From Candidatus Limnocylindrales bacterium (GTDB lineage: Bacteria; Moduliflexota; Moduliflexia; Moduliflexales; JAUQPW01): a DNA stretch of 64,000 nucleotides. The position numbers and the translations under genes were made by a program. The stretch lies in contig DATMBG010000051.1 of the NCBI GenBank assembly GCA_035559535.1, forward strand, positions 186,001 to 250,000. Direction: 5' to 3'. How positions within the stretch are numbered: position 1 is the stretch's first letter; the number at the start of each line of letters is the position of its first letter. Below the pieces are notes generated by a model. That model did no database searches and was not told the DNA's origin. It was given only the letters and a program-made list of their open reading frames with translations. Positions 35,093 to 45,100 of the stretch are shown here, one piece after another.

Positions 35093-38000
35093 TTCCAATC
35101 CCCCACCAGGACAAAGGGAGCCCAGAAAAAAGGATGCGATAAGGATAAATCCTTGACTGTTCTTCTCCCATGGGTTATGTGCTGTCCCATGACCATCAAA
35201 GAAGCTTGGCGCAACGCTTCTGCCCGGGTTTTTGTTTTAAGGTTTTGATAAAACTGGTACATCAAAATCGGAGTTGCAAAATCGCTAACCCTCCAGAGAC
35301 TGGATAAAACAGTCGGAACTCCGGCATACATAAAGGCTCGATTAAAAGCTATAATCTCATCCCCGGATACCAGAGTTTCCATCTCCTGGGAAGTAGAATC
35401 TTGAGGTAAAGAGGTCTCGCAGCCACTCAGGGTTACTAAATTCGCTTTTAAGCTCAATCCCAAGACCTGACTGACATAGAATCTCCCATCTCCTGGATCC
35501 TCAGAAGCCAGTTCCAGGTAAGATAGCAAAGGTTTTTCCTTGTCATAGACACTATGGGTAGCCAAGTGGAGGATCTGATACGATGGGGAAAGTTTCATAA
35601 ACCGTTCCTTTGAAGCCTCGGAACCTTGATAAAGAGTTACCTGTGAAAAAACCCTGGATAGGGACTTAAGTTCAGCTTCTGCACCCGGTAAGTTTCCATA
35701 GGGATTTCCCATGGCTAATAACTCACCTGGTACAGGATATCGTTTATTTTCCAGGTTTTTTTCTCGAAGCAACGGCAACAGACTCAACGAAGGAAGATAA
35801 AACACGGCATAGTCCTGGATAAGGTATCTCTGATTCTTAAGGGCTGCAAAGGGTATAAAATTCAGGATTTCATGGGGAACAATCCCAAGCACCTTCTTCC
35901 CTGCCAGAACTTCTTCAACAGGAGCTATCAGAGCTTCATGAAGTTTCTTAGCAGGGTCTACAAAATCCCGAGAGGGCCCTCCCTCTGCCCTCCCCGCGGG
36001 CGGAGAGATTCGGGCCTTCACCGAAGAACGAAAAGCCAGAACCTCCCGGGTCATTATCTCTCGGCTGATGGGAACTTCTCGATAAACCAGCCGCTCCTTC
36101 GTTACCACCCAGATATAAATCTTTTCTTCGTCTAAAAAGTACTCTATGATGGCTACCTCTGGATCTAGTAAGGCTCTGGCTTTGGTCATCATCTCTCTAA
36201 GCTCTTCAGCCTTGACACTTTTTAGATGAGCATAATCCGGTTGCGTCAATTGAATCCGAATCCATAATTCCTCATATCGGTTTTTAGCAGATTCCAGTTC
36301 CTCTTTGAGTTCCAGGAGTTGTCGATTCAGATAACTCTCGGATTTCAAGTTTCGCGTCTCGGAGGAATCCTTAGAACCCGGTGGATTAAAGCGATAGGCC
36401 GGATCACTTTTACTTGAAACCTCATTCAAAGGGGTATCTAAACCTGTAGAGCCGGACTCTAGGAGACTGGATTGAGAGAGAAGATTAATTTGTCGATGTA
36501 AAAAGCGAATTTCGGCAAAAAGTTCCTGTTCTTCTACCAGGAGTGGACTTCCCTCTTTTATTTTAAGGGAAGGTCCGCTTAAGAGCGTTTCTAAGAAGGT
36601 TCTGGCTCGAAATCTTTCCAGGTAAAATAAAGCTTCTTCCACCTTACCTCTTCTCAGAAGCAGGCGGATGGTATCCCTATAAAGATTCGATTTCTGTTGT
36701 GTATATAAACGCCGAATATCTGCTTCCTCCAGATTAGCCCGTAGACTTTCTACCTGATTGATGGCATCTAAAAAATTCTGCAGGGCCATTTCTTCTTGGC
36801 CCATTCTTCCATAGACAAGCCCAAGCCGGTGAAGTAAATGCGCTTCTATATGAAGACGATTTTCCCGCCGTGCAAGCTCCAGCCCCTTCTTATAAGCGCT
36901 CAGGCTTTTCTCCCAGTCTCCGATCAACCCATAACCATCTCCCATATATCCCCAGGTTTCCATAACTCCCTGTGAATAGTCCGTCCCTTCGTAAAGAGTC
37001 AGGGCTTTTTCAAAATTTTCCAAAGCTGCTGCGCCTTCCCCTTGATCTTGTGAAATTAATCCCATCCCCTGTTGAAGGTCTCCTTCGAGTAAAGGCAATG
37101 TGAAAGGTAGATCGGTTCCCAGGTGCTTCAATTCTCTGACGAGCTCAAGCCCTTCTTGAAGAAAATTTTTTGCCTTAACCCAATCCTTTTCCTTTCGATA
37201 TAAAAGAGCCAGATTTTTGAGGGTTATAACCAGCCCGATCTTATCCTGGATTTCCCGTCGAAGCGTTAAGGAAGACCGATAATAAGTCTCGGCTCGATTT
37301 AAATCCCCTAATTCATTAAATAAGTCCCCCATATTGCTCAGGGTTACTGCCTCACCTTGTTTATTTCCTATTTTTTGATAAAGATGCAAAGCCTCCCAAT
37401 ATTGCTCCAAAGCCCTGGAATAGTCCCCCAGACCGGCATAAGCAAGTCCAAGATTGACCCGGGCATTACCCTCTCCATAGACATCACCTTGTTGTTGTTT
37501 TATCTCCAAAGAACGACGTTGATTCTTTATAGATTCAGTCAGGTTTCCTAAGAAAAGCTGGGTAAGGCCAAGATTTCCCAGGGCAAAGGCCATCTTATCA
37601 GTGCGTTGAAGGGTTTTATAGATCTCCAGGGCTTCTTGTTGGACTTTCAAAGCGTCCCGGAGTCTTCCCAAGTTCACATAGATAGCGCTTAGATTCATCC
37701 GGGAGTCCGCAATACCTTCAGGATCTCCTAACTCCTCCATAAGGGCTAAGGCTTGATGTTGAGCCTCCAGGGATTTTTTTAACTCTCCAAGGTTTCGATA
37801 GACTACCCCGATTCGTCTCAAAGCGATGGCTTTCTCTCTGGTTTTACCTAGCCGATTATAAAGTTCCAGGGCTTTAAATTGAAATTCCAGGGAAGTTTGG
37901 ATTTGCCCCAAGCGTCGGTAGATGACCCCCAACTCGCTCAAGGTTTCGGCTTCCAGAAACAACTGACCCTCTTTATGAAAGAGATCCAGAGCCTGGTTAT

Positions 38001-38211
38001 AAGTATCCCGTGCTTCCTGGAGTTTGCCGGCCCTGACCAACTGTTTTACCTGGTTAAAATATTCAAGTCCAGGACTCTCTCCCCCTAACCGGCTGAAATT
38101 TCCCTCTTCACCCGGCGCAACCGCTATCCACTCTATGGTTACCAATAATAACAGTCCTATAAAATTGAATCGCCGAGTTTTAGGTTGGAGGCCTGTCAAG
38201 GGTATCAACAT
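35089..38211 (-). CDS. TPR-CHAT caspase-like protease
   Basis: A 1040-residue protein with a hydrophobic N-terminal segment (about 16-34, a signal or anchor) and roughly a dozen tetratricopeptide repeats (about 45-500; for example AIALRRIGVVYRNLGELKKS, ARVNLGLAYAGLGDYSRALE). A coiled linker (about 560-660) leads to a C-terminal CHAT domain. The catalytic dyad is visible as His (about 884) in LHLATHSVYD and Cys (about 931) in TLSGCETS. CHAT is a clan CD (caspase/separase-like) protease; TPR-CHAT proteins act in regulated proteolysis and some in defence. An M48 metallopeptidase gene follows with an ATGA overlap. The N-terminal hydrophobic segment suggests action at or outside the membrane. Confidence 0.9.
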   Translation of the reverse strand: MLIPLTGLQPKTRRFNFIGLLLLVTIEWIAVAPGEEGNFSRLGGESPGLEYFNQVKQLVRAGKLQEARDTYNQALDLFHKEGQLFLEAETLSELGVIYRRLGQIQTSLEFQFKALELYNRLGKTREKAIALRRIGVVYRNLGELKKSLEAQHQALALMEELGDPEGIADSRMNLSAIYVNLGRLRDALKVQQEALEIYKTLQRTDKMAFALGNLGLTQLFLGNLTESIKNQRRSLEIKQQQGDVYGEGNARVNLGLAYAGLGDYSRALEQYWEALHLYQKIGNKQGEAVTLSNMGDLFNELGDLNRAETYYRSSLTLRREIQDKIGLVITLKNLALLYRKEKDWVKAKNFLQEGLELVRELKHLGTDLPFTLPLLEGDLQQGMGLISQDQGEGAAALENFEKALTLYEGTDYSQGVMETWGYMGDGYGLIGDWEKSLSAYKKGLELARRENRLHIEAHLLHRLGLVYGRMGQEEMALQNFLDAINQVESLRANLEEADIRRLYTQQKSNLYRDTIRLLLRRGKVEEALFYLERFRARTFLETLLSGPSLKIKEGSPLLVEEQELFAEIRFLHRQINLLSQSSLLESGSTGLDTPLNEVSSKSDPAYRFNPPGSKDSSETRNLKSESYLNRQLLELKEELESAKNRYEELWIRIQLTQPDYAHLKSVKAEELREMMTKARALLDPEVAIIEYFLDEEKIYIWVVTKERLVYREVPISREIMTREVLAFRSSVKARISPPAGRAEGGPSRDFVDPAKKLHEALIAPVEEVLAGKKVLGIVPHEILNFIPFAALKNQRYLIQDYAVFYLPSLSLLPLLREKNLENKRYPVPGELLAMGNPYGNLPGAEAELKSLSRVFSQVTLYQGSEASKERFMKLSPSYQILHLATHSVYDKEKPLLSYLELASEDPGDGRFYVSQVLGLSLKANLVTLSGCETSLPQDSTSQEMETLVSGDEIIAFNRAFMYAGVPTVLSSLWRVSDFATPILMYQFYQNLKTKTRAEALRQASLMVMGQHITHGRRTVKDLSLSHPFFWAPFVLVGDWK

Positions 38212-39094
38212 CCCCTTTATCCGAACCCGCCGATCCCCAAGTAGGAGTCGAATCTCTCCTCCCCTAGAAGGGATTTAGAAAATTTTTCCGGCAGGCTTCA
38301 AGCAGGGACAAAAAGGTTATTCCACAAAGAGAGGAGTTTTCCAAGTAAGTAAGTTAAAATTGTTTATTGACACTTTTTCCGGTTCGGTATATCCTGACCT
38401 ATACCTGGTATATTTATTGCTTATAAATTTATAACGATATTTTATGCACCACTGTATAACACGTTAGTCTGAACATCTAGAATTCTAAAATTCCCCACCG
38501 CGCTAGTTTTCATGGGATGGGGTAACGCAAAGAACTGTGAAAGTCTCGTCTACTCTTTGTTTTTAGCTAAAACCCGGAAGTAAGAAAACACGGTTCCAGA
38601 CAAAAACGGAATGTATCATTTTTTACCAAATTTTAAACGCAGGCTACTCCAGGTCTTCCCTTCAGCTCCCCGAGGAGTAGACCTGGAATATCTTGCGATT
38701 TTACAGATCCTTCCGAGGGTTTAGCAAAACTGCATGCAAAGGTATGACCCGGATAAATAGGAATTTTATAAACGCAGGTTAACGTTTGTAAGTTCATACA
38801 AGATTTCTGTTCCCGATGCAAGAAAAATATGTAGGAAATCTTGTGGAATTAGTGATCTATTGAATTCTTATTAAAAGTAAGAAATATAAAAAAAGGTGAA
38901 TTTTTCTATCCAGCCCATTTAGCGGCATTATTTTCAATTTCCAGATAAATGAGGGGGTATCTTCACCCAGAGCTTACAAGGATTTCCCTTTTTTATAAGA
39001 TGTGAGGGAGTTATTGTAAGAAACTCTTTGCACCTACTTAGAACTTTCCAGAAGGTAATAAAAGAGTAGGCTCTGTGAAGAAGCCATCCTGAAA
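38212..39094. other. 883-nt divergent intergenic region with possible structured leader
   Basis: A consensus-like plus-strand promoter (38367-38395) lies 700 nt before the J-domain gene. Between them are several potential stems: a CCCCA/TGGGG stem near 38492-38521 followed by AACGCAAAG, TCCAGGTCT/AGACCTGGA near 38648-38688, and ACAAGATTTC/GAAATCTTGT near 38808-38843. A direct repeat of AAACGCAGG occurs at about 38635 and 38769. No tRNA or known riboswitch could be established. The minus-strand frame at 38633-38821 is not convincing. Confidence 0.45.
38367..38395 (+). promoter_or_regulatory. candidate promoter facing the J-domain gene
   Basis: TTGACA, 17-nt spacer, TATCCT. It would produce an approximately 690-nt leader or a separate short RNA. 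Confidence 0.45.
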
Positions 39095-40843
39095 ATGAAC
39101 CTTATACCACTTATTAATCTCTGGTTGGGCTTTCCGTTTTATATAAAATTCTTAGGAGTAATAGGCATTTATAGCGTTATTTGTTTTTTGACCTATCAAA
39201 TCGGGCGGATAAATATTCAGATAGCTCAACAGATTCCCCTTAGGGAAGGGGCTTTAAGAGTTCATCTGGCTAATGTAGGTATTCTCCTTCTATCTGCCGT
39301 GGCAGGTTCTTTGGGATTAGCCTTGGGTCCACTTCTTACCTCTTTTCCTTACAACTTTCAGTATGCGATCAGCTTAGTTCTAACGGGTCTTTTTAGTTTC
39401 TGCACCGTCTATAGTATGGGAGCTTTTCAACCTGGTATCCGGGGAACTCGGGTTTTCGAAACCACTTACCTGAGGAGGGTAGTGGAACTTCCCATTATCT
39501 TTTTCAAGGCCTTATATCAATTAGTAAATCGAGTCCTTCATGCAATTTTGGCTCCTGGTCAGGACCTTTGGGGACTTTTTATCGGGGTGAGCCTTTTGGT
39601 ATTACTCCCCTATGGTTTTGTATCTGGAGAGGTATTTCTGAAAATTGTATGTTTAACCTTAGGGGGTATGGGACTCACCCTATCCTTTTCAGAAAGTCTC
39701 ACGAAGCTCTTTAACCACTCTTTTTTCCCAGAGTCTGTCATACATAAACACCGGGTGTTACAACTGATACTCGGGGCAGCGGGTTTTTTCTTAAGTATTC
39801 TGGTCTCAGAGGTCTCATTTGTTCTGACGCTTCAGTCTTATTATCTAATGGTAAGTGGGATAGCCGGTTTTTTTATAGGAATAGGAGTAGGTATTCCCCT
39901 CACCGAGACCCGGTTTTACCAGCAGCAACTAAGTCGAGAGCAGGAGCGACAAAGACACATTGAAAAATCCGATGTGGAGAAATTACTCGCCAGAATCCCT
40001 CGGCATATAGAGGATTATCGTCGACTAATTTCTTCTCATCCTGATACTTCTGCCCATTCCCTTTTGACAGAGTTAGAGGAAAATTTTCAAGCCTTAAAGA
40101 CGGAATTTCTCTCCCAGCCAACTTCTTATCAGAACCTCAAGGAGAGGTCTATTCGACTGGAAAATCGATTAAAAGTTCTGATTCGAGAGGTTTACCAGGG
40201 TCACATTGCCGGAGGAGGAAAGCCTGCTCCATCGGTTGTGAACTCCTCTACCCGGACCAGGCAGTATGAACCGAAGGTCCAGCACGAAAATGCCAGAGAA
40301 CCACAGGAACAACCATCTGGAAGGACGTTTACCCCACAGACCCAGATAGGGCAGAAAAGTTCCCAGGGAGAGTCCGAGATTTCTAAGGAAGCCCTTCAGC
40401 AGATCCTTTCAACGACCCGGATGCTGATCGATGAACTTAAAATCAAAAATGCAGGTGGAGGAGCCGTCTTGAGTAACACCTTAGCCCTGGAGGCCCGGTT
40501 AAACGGCTTACAACGGAAGTTAGAAGGACGACGGGTCGCCCTAGCTACAGCCTATATGGAAGCCTCCAAGCTTAAAGAAACGGTAGAAATGCTTAGCTAT
40601 GCTGTGGCGAGTGAAGAATCCGCCGAAGTCATAAAACCACTGACCGAGGCAGAATGCCGTGAGATCCTCAATGTAAAGGTAGGGGCGAGTAAAGAAGAGA
40701 TTAAAAAAGCTTATAAAGAGCTGGCCAAGCTCTACCATCCGGATAAGTTTGTTAATAGCCCACCGGAAATGAAGGAAAAGGCCGATAAAGCATTTAAGAA
40801 AATTAACGAGGCCTATCAATTCCTCATGGGTCAACCGGAATAA
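39095..40843 (+). CDS. membrane-anchored J-domain protein
   Basis: A 582-residue protein with about seven hydrophobic segments in residues 12-275, a charged soluble middle (about 280-500) with coiled-coil stretches, and a C-terminal J domain (about 515-580). The J domain contains LNVKVGASKEEIKKAYKELA and the HPD tripeptide in LYHPDKF (about residue 548), needed to stimulate Hsp70 ATPase. The layout, membrane N-terminus with J domain at the very C-terminus, is like DjlA-type or cyanobacterial-style membrane J proteins, but the N-terminal domain is not recognised. It probably recruits DnaK to a membrane site. Confidence 0.85.
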   Translation: MNLIPLINLWLGFPFYIKFLGVIGIYSVICFLTYQIGRINIQIAQQIPLREGALRVHLANVGILLLSAVAGSLGLALGPLLTSFPYNFQYAISLVLTGLFSFCTVYSMGAFQPGIRGTRVFETTYLRRVVELPIIFFKALYQLVNRVLHAILAPGQDLWGLFIGVSLLVLLPYGFVSGEVFLKIVCLTLGGMGLTLSFSESLTKLFNHSFFPESVIHKHRVLQLILGAAGFFLSILVSEVSFVLTLQSYYLMVSGIAGFFIGIGVGIPLTETRFYQQQLSREQERQRHIEKSDVEKLLARIPRHIEDYRRLISSHPDTSAHSLLTELEENFQALKTEFLSQPTSYQNLKERSIRLENRLKVLIREVYQGHIAGGGKPAPSVVNSSTRTRQYEPKVQHENAREPQEQPSGRTFTPQTQIGQKSSQGESEISKEALQQILSTTRMLIDELKIKNAGGGAVLSNTLALEARLNGLQRKLEGRRVALATAYMEASKLKETVEMLSYAVASEESAEVIKPLTEAECREILNVKVGASKEEIKKAYKELAKLYHPDKFVNSPPEMKEKADKAFKKINEAYQFLMGQPE

Positions 40844-40937
40844 TTAAGAATCTACAAAGGGGGTTCATCCAAAGAATCCTTAAGAAGGTTTCAAACTTTG
40901 AGATTCTGGGGGGACCCCTAATGGATAATATTTTACC

Positions 40938-41885
40938 TTGTATCGGCTTCTGATTATTGAACAGAACCCAGAAAGTTATCGACAAATAATCCAGAAGGAG
41001 ATTCCGGACCTGGAAATTTATTTTTTAGAGGACGTAAAGAAGGATCCAGGTCTTCTGTCAACTCTGGACATTTTTCTGGCCGGAAAAGTGGATGGAAAGT
41101 TTCCGGAGGATCTTTTGAAGCAGGCTTATAGAGTCCAATGGATCCAATCAACTCTGGCTGGGGTGGATCATATTATAAGATCCCCCTTTTTAAGGGATGA
41201 GATCCTTTTAACGAGAGTTGGCGGTGTTTTTGGAAGGTTTATGGCCGAGTATGTGTTGGGATATCTACTTTATCTGGTTCTTCGAATTGCCCAGGTAGTA
41301 GAAAATCAAAAAAAGGCTCATTGGGAGCCTTTTATGCCTGGGACCCTGGAGGGTCGGGTTCTGGGAATTCTGGGTCTGGGAGAAATCGGCAGCGAGATTG
41401 CACGAAGAGCTAAAGGGTTTGGCATGAAAGTTATAGGCTTGAAGCGAACCGCCGGGCATTATCCTTATGTGGATCGGTTATTTCTGGAATCCCAGCTACC
41501 GGAATTTTTGCCCCAGGTAGATTTTCTGGTTATTACCGTCCCCTTGACTCCCAAAACCCAGGGTATGATCAAGGCCCATGAGTTAAGGTTAATGAAACGA
41601 GAAGCTTACCTGATCAATATTGCGCGGGGTGCAGTTGTTCAAGAAGAGGATCTTATCCGGGCTTTAGAAGAAAATTGGATCGCCGGAGCAATTCTGGACG
41701 TCTTCGAGCATGAACCTCTTCCCAAAGAGAGTCGGCTCTGGAGCCTGAAAAATGTTATTATAACACCACACATTTCGGGACCGGATGACCCGGCCCGTGT
41801 CAGTCAAATCTTCTGTGATAACTACCGCCGCTTTCTTGCCAAAGAACCCCTTCGATACCTGGTAGATAAACATCGTGGCTATTGA
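40938..41885 (+). CDS. D-isomer-specific 2-hydroxyacid dehydrogenase
   Basis: A 315-residue NAD(P)-dependent dehydrogenase. The Rossmann motif is GILGLGEIGSEIARRAKGFG (about residues 138-157). Catalytic residues are Arg in NIARGAVVQEEDL (about 229), Glu in DVFEHEPLP (about 258) and His in ITPHISGP (about 277). Substrate not predictable; relatives include glyoxylate/hydroxypyruvate and phenylglyoxylate-type reductases. The frame opens with TTG at 40938; an ATG at 40921 is out of frame and ends after ten codons, so TTG is the best start although no strong ribosome site precedes it. It sits alone between signalling genes. Confidence 0.9.
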   Translation: MYRLLIIEQNPESYRQIIQKEIPDLEIYFLEDVKKDPGLLSTLDIFLAGKVDGKFPEDLLKQAYRVQWIQSTLAGVDHIIRSPFLRDEILLTRVGGVFGRFMAEYVLGYLLYLVLRIAQVVENQKKAHWEPFMPGTLEGRVLGILGLGEIGSEIARRAKGFGMKVIGLKRTAGHYPYVDRLFLESQLPEFLPQVDFLVITVPLTPKTQGMIKAHELRLMKREAYLINIARGAVVQEEDLIRALEENWIAGAILDVFEHEPLPKESRLWSLKNVIITPHISGPDDPARVSQIFCDNYRRFLAKEPLRYLVDKHRGY

Positions 41886-41935
41886 TGTTTTAAACCTTAT
41901 TGTGGTATAACCCCGAACCCTATTTAAATTTTTTA

Positions 41936-41965
41936 TTGACATTGCAAACCTGACAAGTGTATTAA
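41936..41965 (+). promoter_or_regulatory. candidate promoter of the kinase/FHA/cyclase operon
   Basis: TTGACA, 18-nt spacer, TATTAA, with the operon's first ATG about 180 nt downstream. Confidence 0.5.
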
Positions 41966-42150
41966 GATAGGAATCGTAATGGGTAAATCCTAAAGGAATA
42001 GGGGCGAAGGGATCTGATAGGGAAGGGTTAGCCTGGTCTTCATAATTTTCTTATCCTGAGAGGTTTGGTAAATTAGAAAATACGATCCATCTTATTTAAG
42101 ATAATCCTCACACGGGTTACCATCCAAAATTTCAATTCTTGGATATTTTT

Positions 42151-45100
42151 ATGAGTTTGTGGGATAGATTAAAAGGTAAGAGTGACAAGAAGAGGAAGGA
42201 ACCTACAGTCTCTTCATCTTCAGATAATGGATCTTCTGCTTCCGATCCGAATCAACTTCGCAGCTCACCCACTCCTGCCAAAAACTCTCCGGAAAGTCTG
42301 GCTAAGGAGGGGATTTCTGCCCATTCCAGAGGTCTCAGATCCGGCAGTGGCTCTTCCATTTTAGGTTCTCGACAGAGTAAGGATCCCCTACGGGTATGGA
42401 TGCCTGGAGAGATTATAGAAGGTCGTTATGAAGTTATCCAGGAATTAACTGGAGGAGCTATGGGACAGGTTTATCGGGTAAGGCATCGGGATTGGAACAT
42501 CGAGTTAGCTATTAAGAGTCCCTTACCCCATCTGATTGCCAATGAAGATCTCAAGGCCCGATTTATTGAAGAGGCTGAAAGCTGGGTGGAGCTGGGTCTT
42601 CATCCCCATATCACAACCTGTTATTATGTGGCTCAAATTGAAGGAATGCCACGCATTGTTTTAGAGTATGTCGAAGGGGGCACCCTTAAGGACTGGATCA
42701 CCCGGGGGGTGTTTCTTCAGGATCTGGAGACCCCATTGGCCGTGGCTATCCAGCTTTGCCTGGGGTTGGAGTATGCCCATAGTAAAGGGGTTATTCATCG
42801 AGACTTAAAACCAGCCAATGTACTTCTGACAAAGGGAGGAACTCCCAAACTTACGGACTTTGGTCTGGTCAAACGAAGTGCCAGGGTCAGAGATCAGGAT
42901 TCGATACGATCTTCCTCCCCGAGGTTAGATACTCGATCTGTAGAAGCGACCCAGGTAGGAACCATCTTGGGGACCCCAGAGTATATGGCGCCTGAGCAGT
43001 GGGCCGGAGCAGAACAGACGGGGGTTCATACAGATATTTATGCTTTGGGATTAGTATTTTATGAACTCTTCTGTGGTCGGCGTCCTTTCGAGCTTACAGA
43101 AAATCTACGATATGCCCATCCGACCCTTCAGGAACGGGAGTGGGAGCGGATGCATTCCCAGGAGCCCGTTCCCGATCCCCATCAATGGCGAAGGGATCTT
43201 CCCGAAGCACTGGTCATGATCTTGAGGGAATGTCTAGCCAAGACTCCTGTGGACCGGCCACCGGATGTTAAATCGGTCAGAGAACGGCTGGAGTTGATCT
43301 ATCAAATGCAAGTCGGGCGGACAGCTCCTTACACGCAGGCGGCGACAGATCTGGACCTTCGGGCAGATAGCCTCAATAACCGGGCCCTTTCCTACTTAGA
43401 TTTGGGGAAAGAAGTAGAAGCGGAGGCCACCTGGCGAAAGGCTCTCGCAGTGGATCCTCAACACCCTGAAGTGGTTTACAACCATGGAATTTTCCTTTGG
43501 CGCCGGGGTCGTTTAACAGACGAAGCACTGGTAAGGCAATTGGAAGAGGTCCGGGCCACCCACGGCAATTGGTGGCAGGCCATGTATCTCCTGGCTCTTG
43601 TGCAGTTTGAGCGGGGAGAGATAGATTTAGCCCTCTTACTCCTGGAGGAAGCAGCCCGACAGGCTCCCCAAGAAACAGAACTCCAGGAGCCTCTTCGGTT
43701 AGCCAGATCCCGTAGTCTCGCTACCCGTCGCTTTTTACGGAACTTTGAAGGGCATAACAGTTATGTAAGTTCTGTATGCCTGAGTCAGGATGGACTTTGG
43801 GCACTCTCCGGGAGTGGAGATAGTACTCTGCGGCTCTGGGAAGTTGCTACGGGTCGCTGTCTGAGGGTCTTTGAAGGACATACCAGTTATGTAAGTTCTG
43901 TGTGCCTGAGTCCTGACGGGCGCTGGGCCTTATCGGGAAGTGGAGACAATACCCTGCGACTTTGGGAGGTAACGACAGGCCGATGCTTAAGGATCTTCGA
44001 GGGGCATACTAAAGGAATATCCTCTGTTTGCCTGAGCACTGAGGCCGATAGTATGGGTGTTGCCCGTTGGGTCTTATCGGGAAGCTGGGATAAAACTCTA
44101 CGACTTTGGGAAGTTGCCACGGGACGATGTCTGAAGGTTTTCGAAGGACATACCAAGGAGGTCCTTTCGGTTTACCTGAGCAGCGATGGAAAATGGGCCT
44201 TATCCGGGGGTGGAGATAATACCTTGCGACTCTGGGAAGTAGATACTGGCCGATGCTTGAGAATCTTCGAAGGGCATATCAAGGGGATCATGTCTGTTTG
44301 TTTAAGTACCAATAAACGCTGGGCCCTTTCAGGAAGTCTGGATAAGACACTGGCATTATGGGAGGTGGATACGGGTCGATGTTTGAGGGTCTTCGAAGGA
44401 CATACCAACTACGTGACTTCTGTACATCTCAGTGAAGATGGACGTTGGGCCTTATCCGGGGGTGGGGATAATACCTTGCGACTCTGGGAAGTAGATACCG
44501 GTCGATGTCTGCGGACTTTTCAAGGACATGTCGATTGGGTGACTTCTGTCTATCTGAGCAAGGACGGGCGTTGGGCGTTATCCGGGAGTGGGGACAGAAC
44601 CTTAAGGCTTTGGGAATTACCCCGGGAGAGTATCTGCTCTTTTCGCCTCAGTCGCCCCAGGTCCCATACCGACTGGTTGGAAGTTCAGACCCGGATAGCC
44701 GAGTTATTAAAGGGAGCCGAGGAGGCATTGAAAAAGGCCAACTTTAGTGGGGCTCTGACCCTGGTACGAGAGGCTCGAAGATTACCAGGTTGTGAACGTA
44801 CCCCCCAGACCCTGGAAGCCTGGGCAAAACTTTCTCTTATTTGTCCCCGGGTGGGCCTGCGGGCCGTATGGTTAACCAAAACCTTTGAGGGACATAAGAA
44901 TGAAATCAATACCGTTTGTCTCAGTACAGACGGACGCTGGGCCCTCTCCGGAGGAGGTAATAACATCTTACTTTGGGATGTGGTTACCGGACGTAATTTG
45001 CGAACTTTTCAGGGGCATACAGGTTCCGTACTCTCTGTTTATCTCAGCAACGATAAACAGTGGATTCTCTCCGGGGGGAGTGATAATACGCTGCGACTCT

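Noticed and set aside
36001-38211. CHAT-TPR protein as part of a type III-E CRISPR system
   Set aside because: No CRISPR array, gRAMP/Cas7-11 gene or Csx30-like gene is present; the neighbour is an M48 peptidase and the protein has an N-terminal hydrophobic segment.
38226-38280. tRNA-like GGAGTCGAATCTC segment
   Set aside because: The T-loop lacks TTC and no acceptor or anticodon stem pairs around it.
38460-38620. Possible c-di-GMP-I (GEMM) riboswitch
   Set aside because: AACGCAAAG and one stem resemble it, but the second helix, tetraloop and receptor cannot be placed convincingly.
38633-38821. Minus-strand 62-codon frame in the long leader region
   Set aside because: It spans inverted repeats and starts at TTG without a ribosome site; a structured region is the better explanation.
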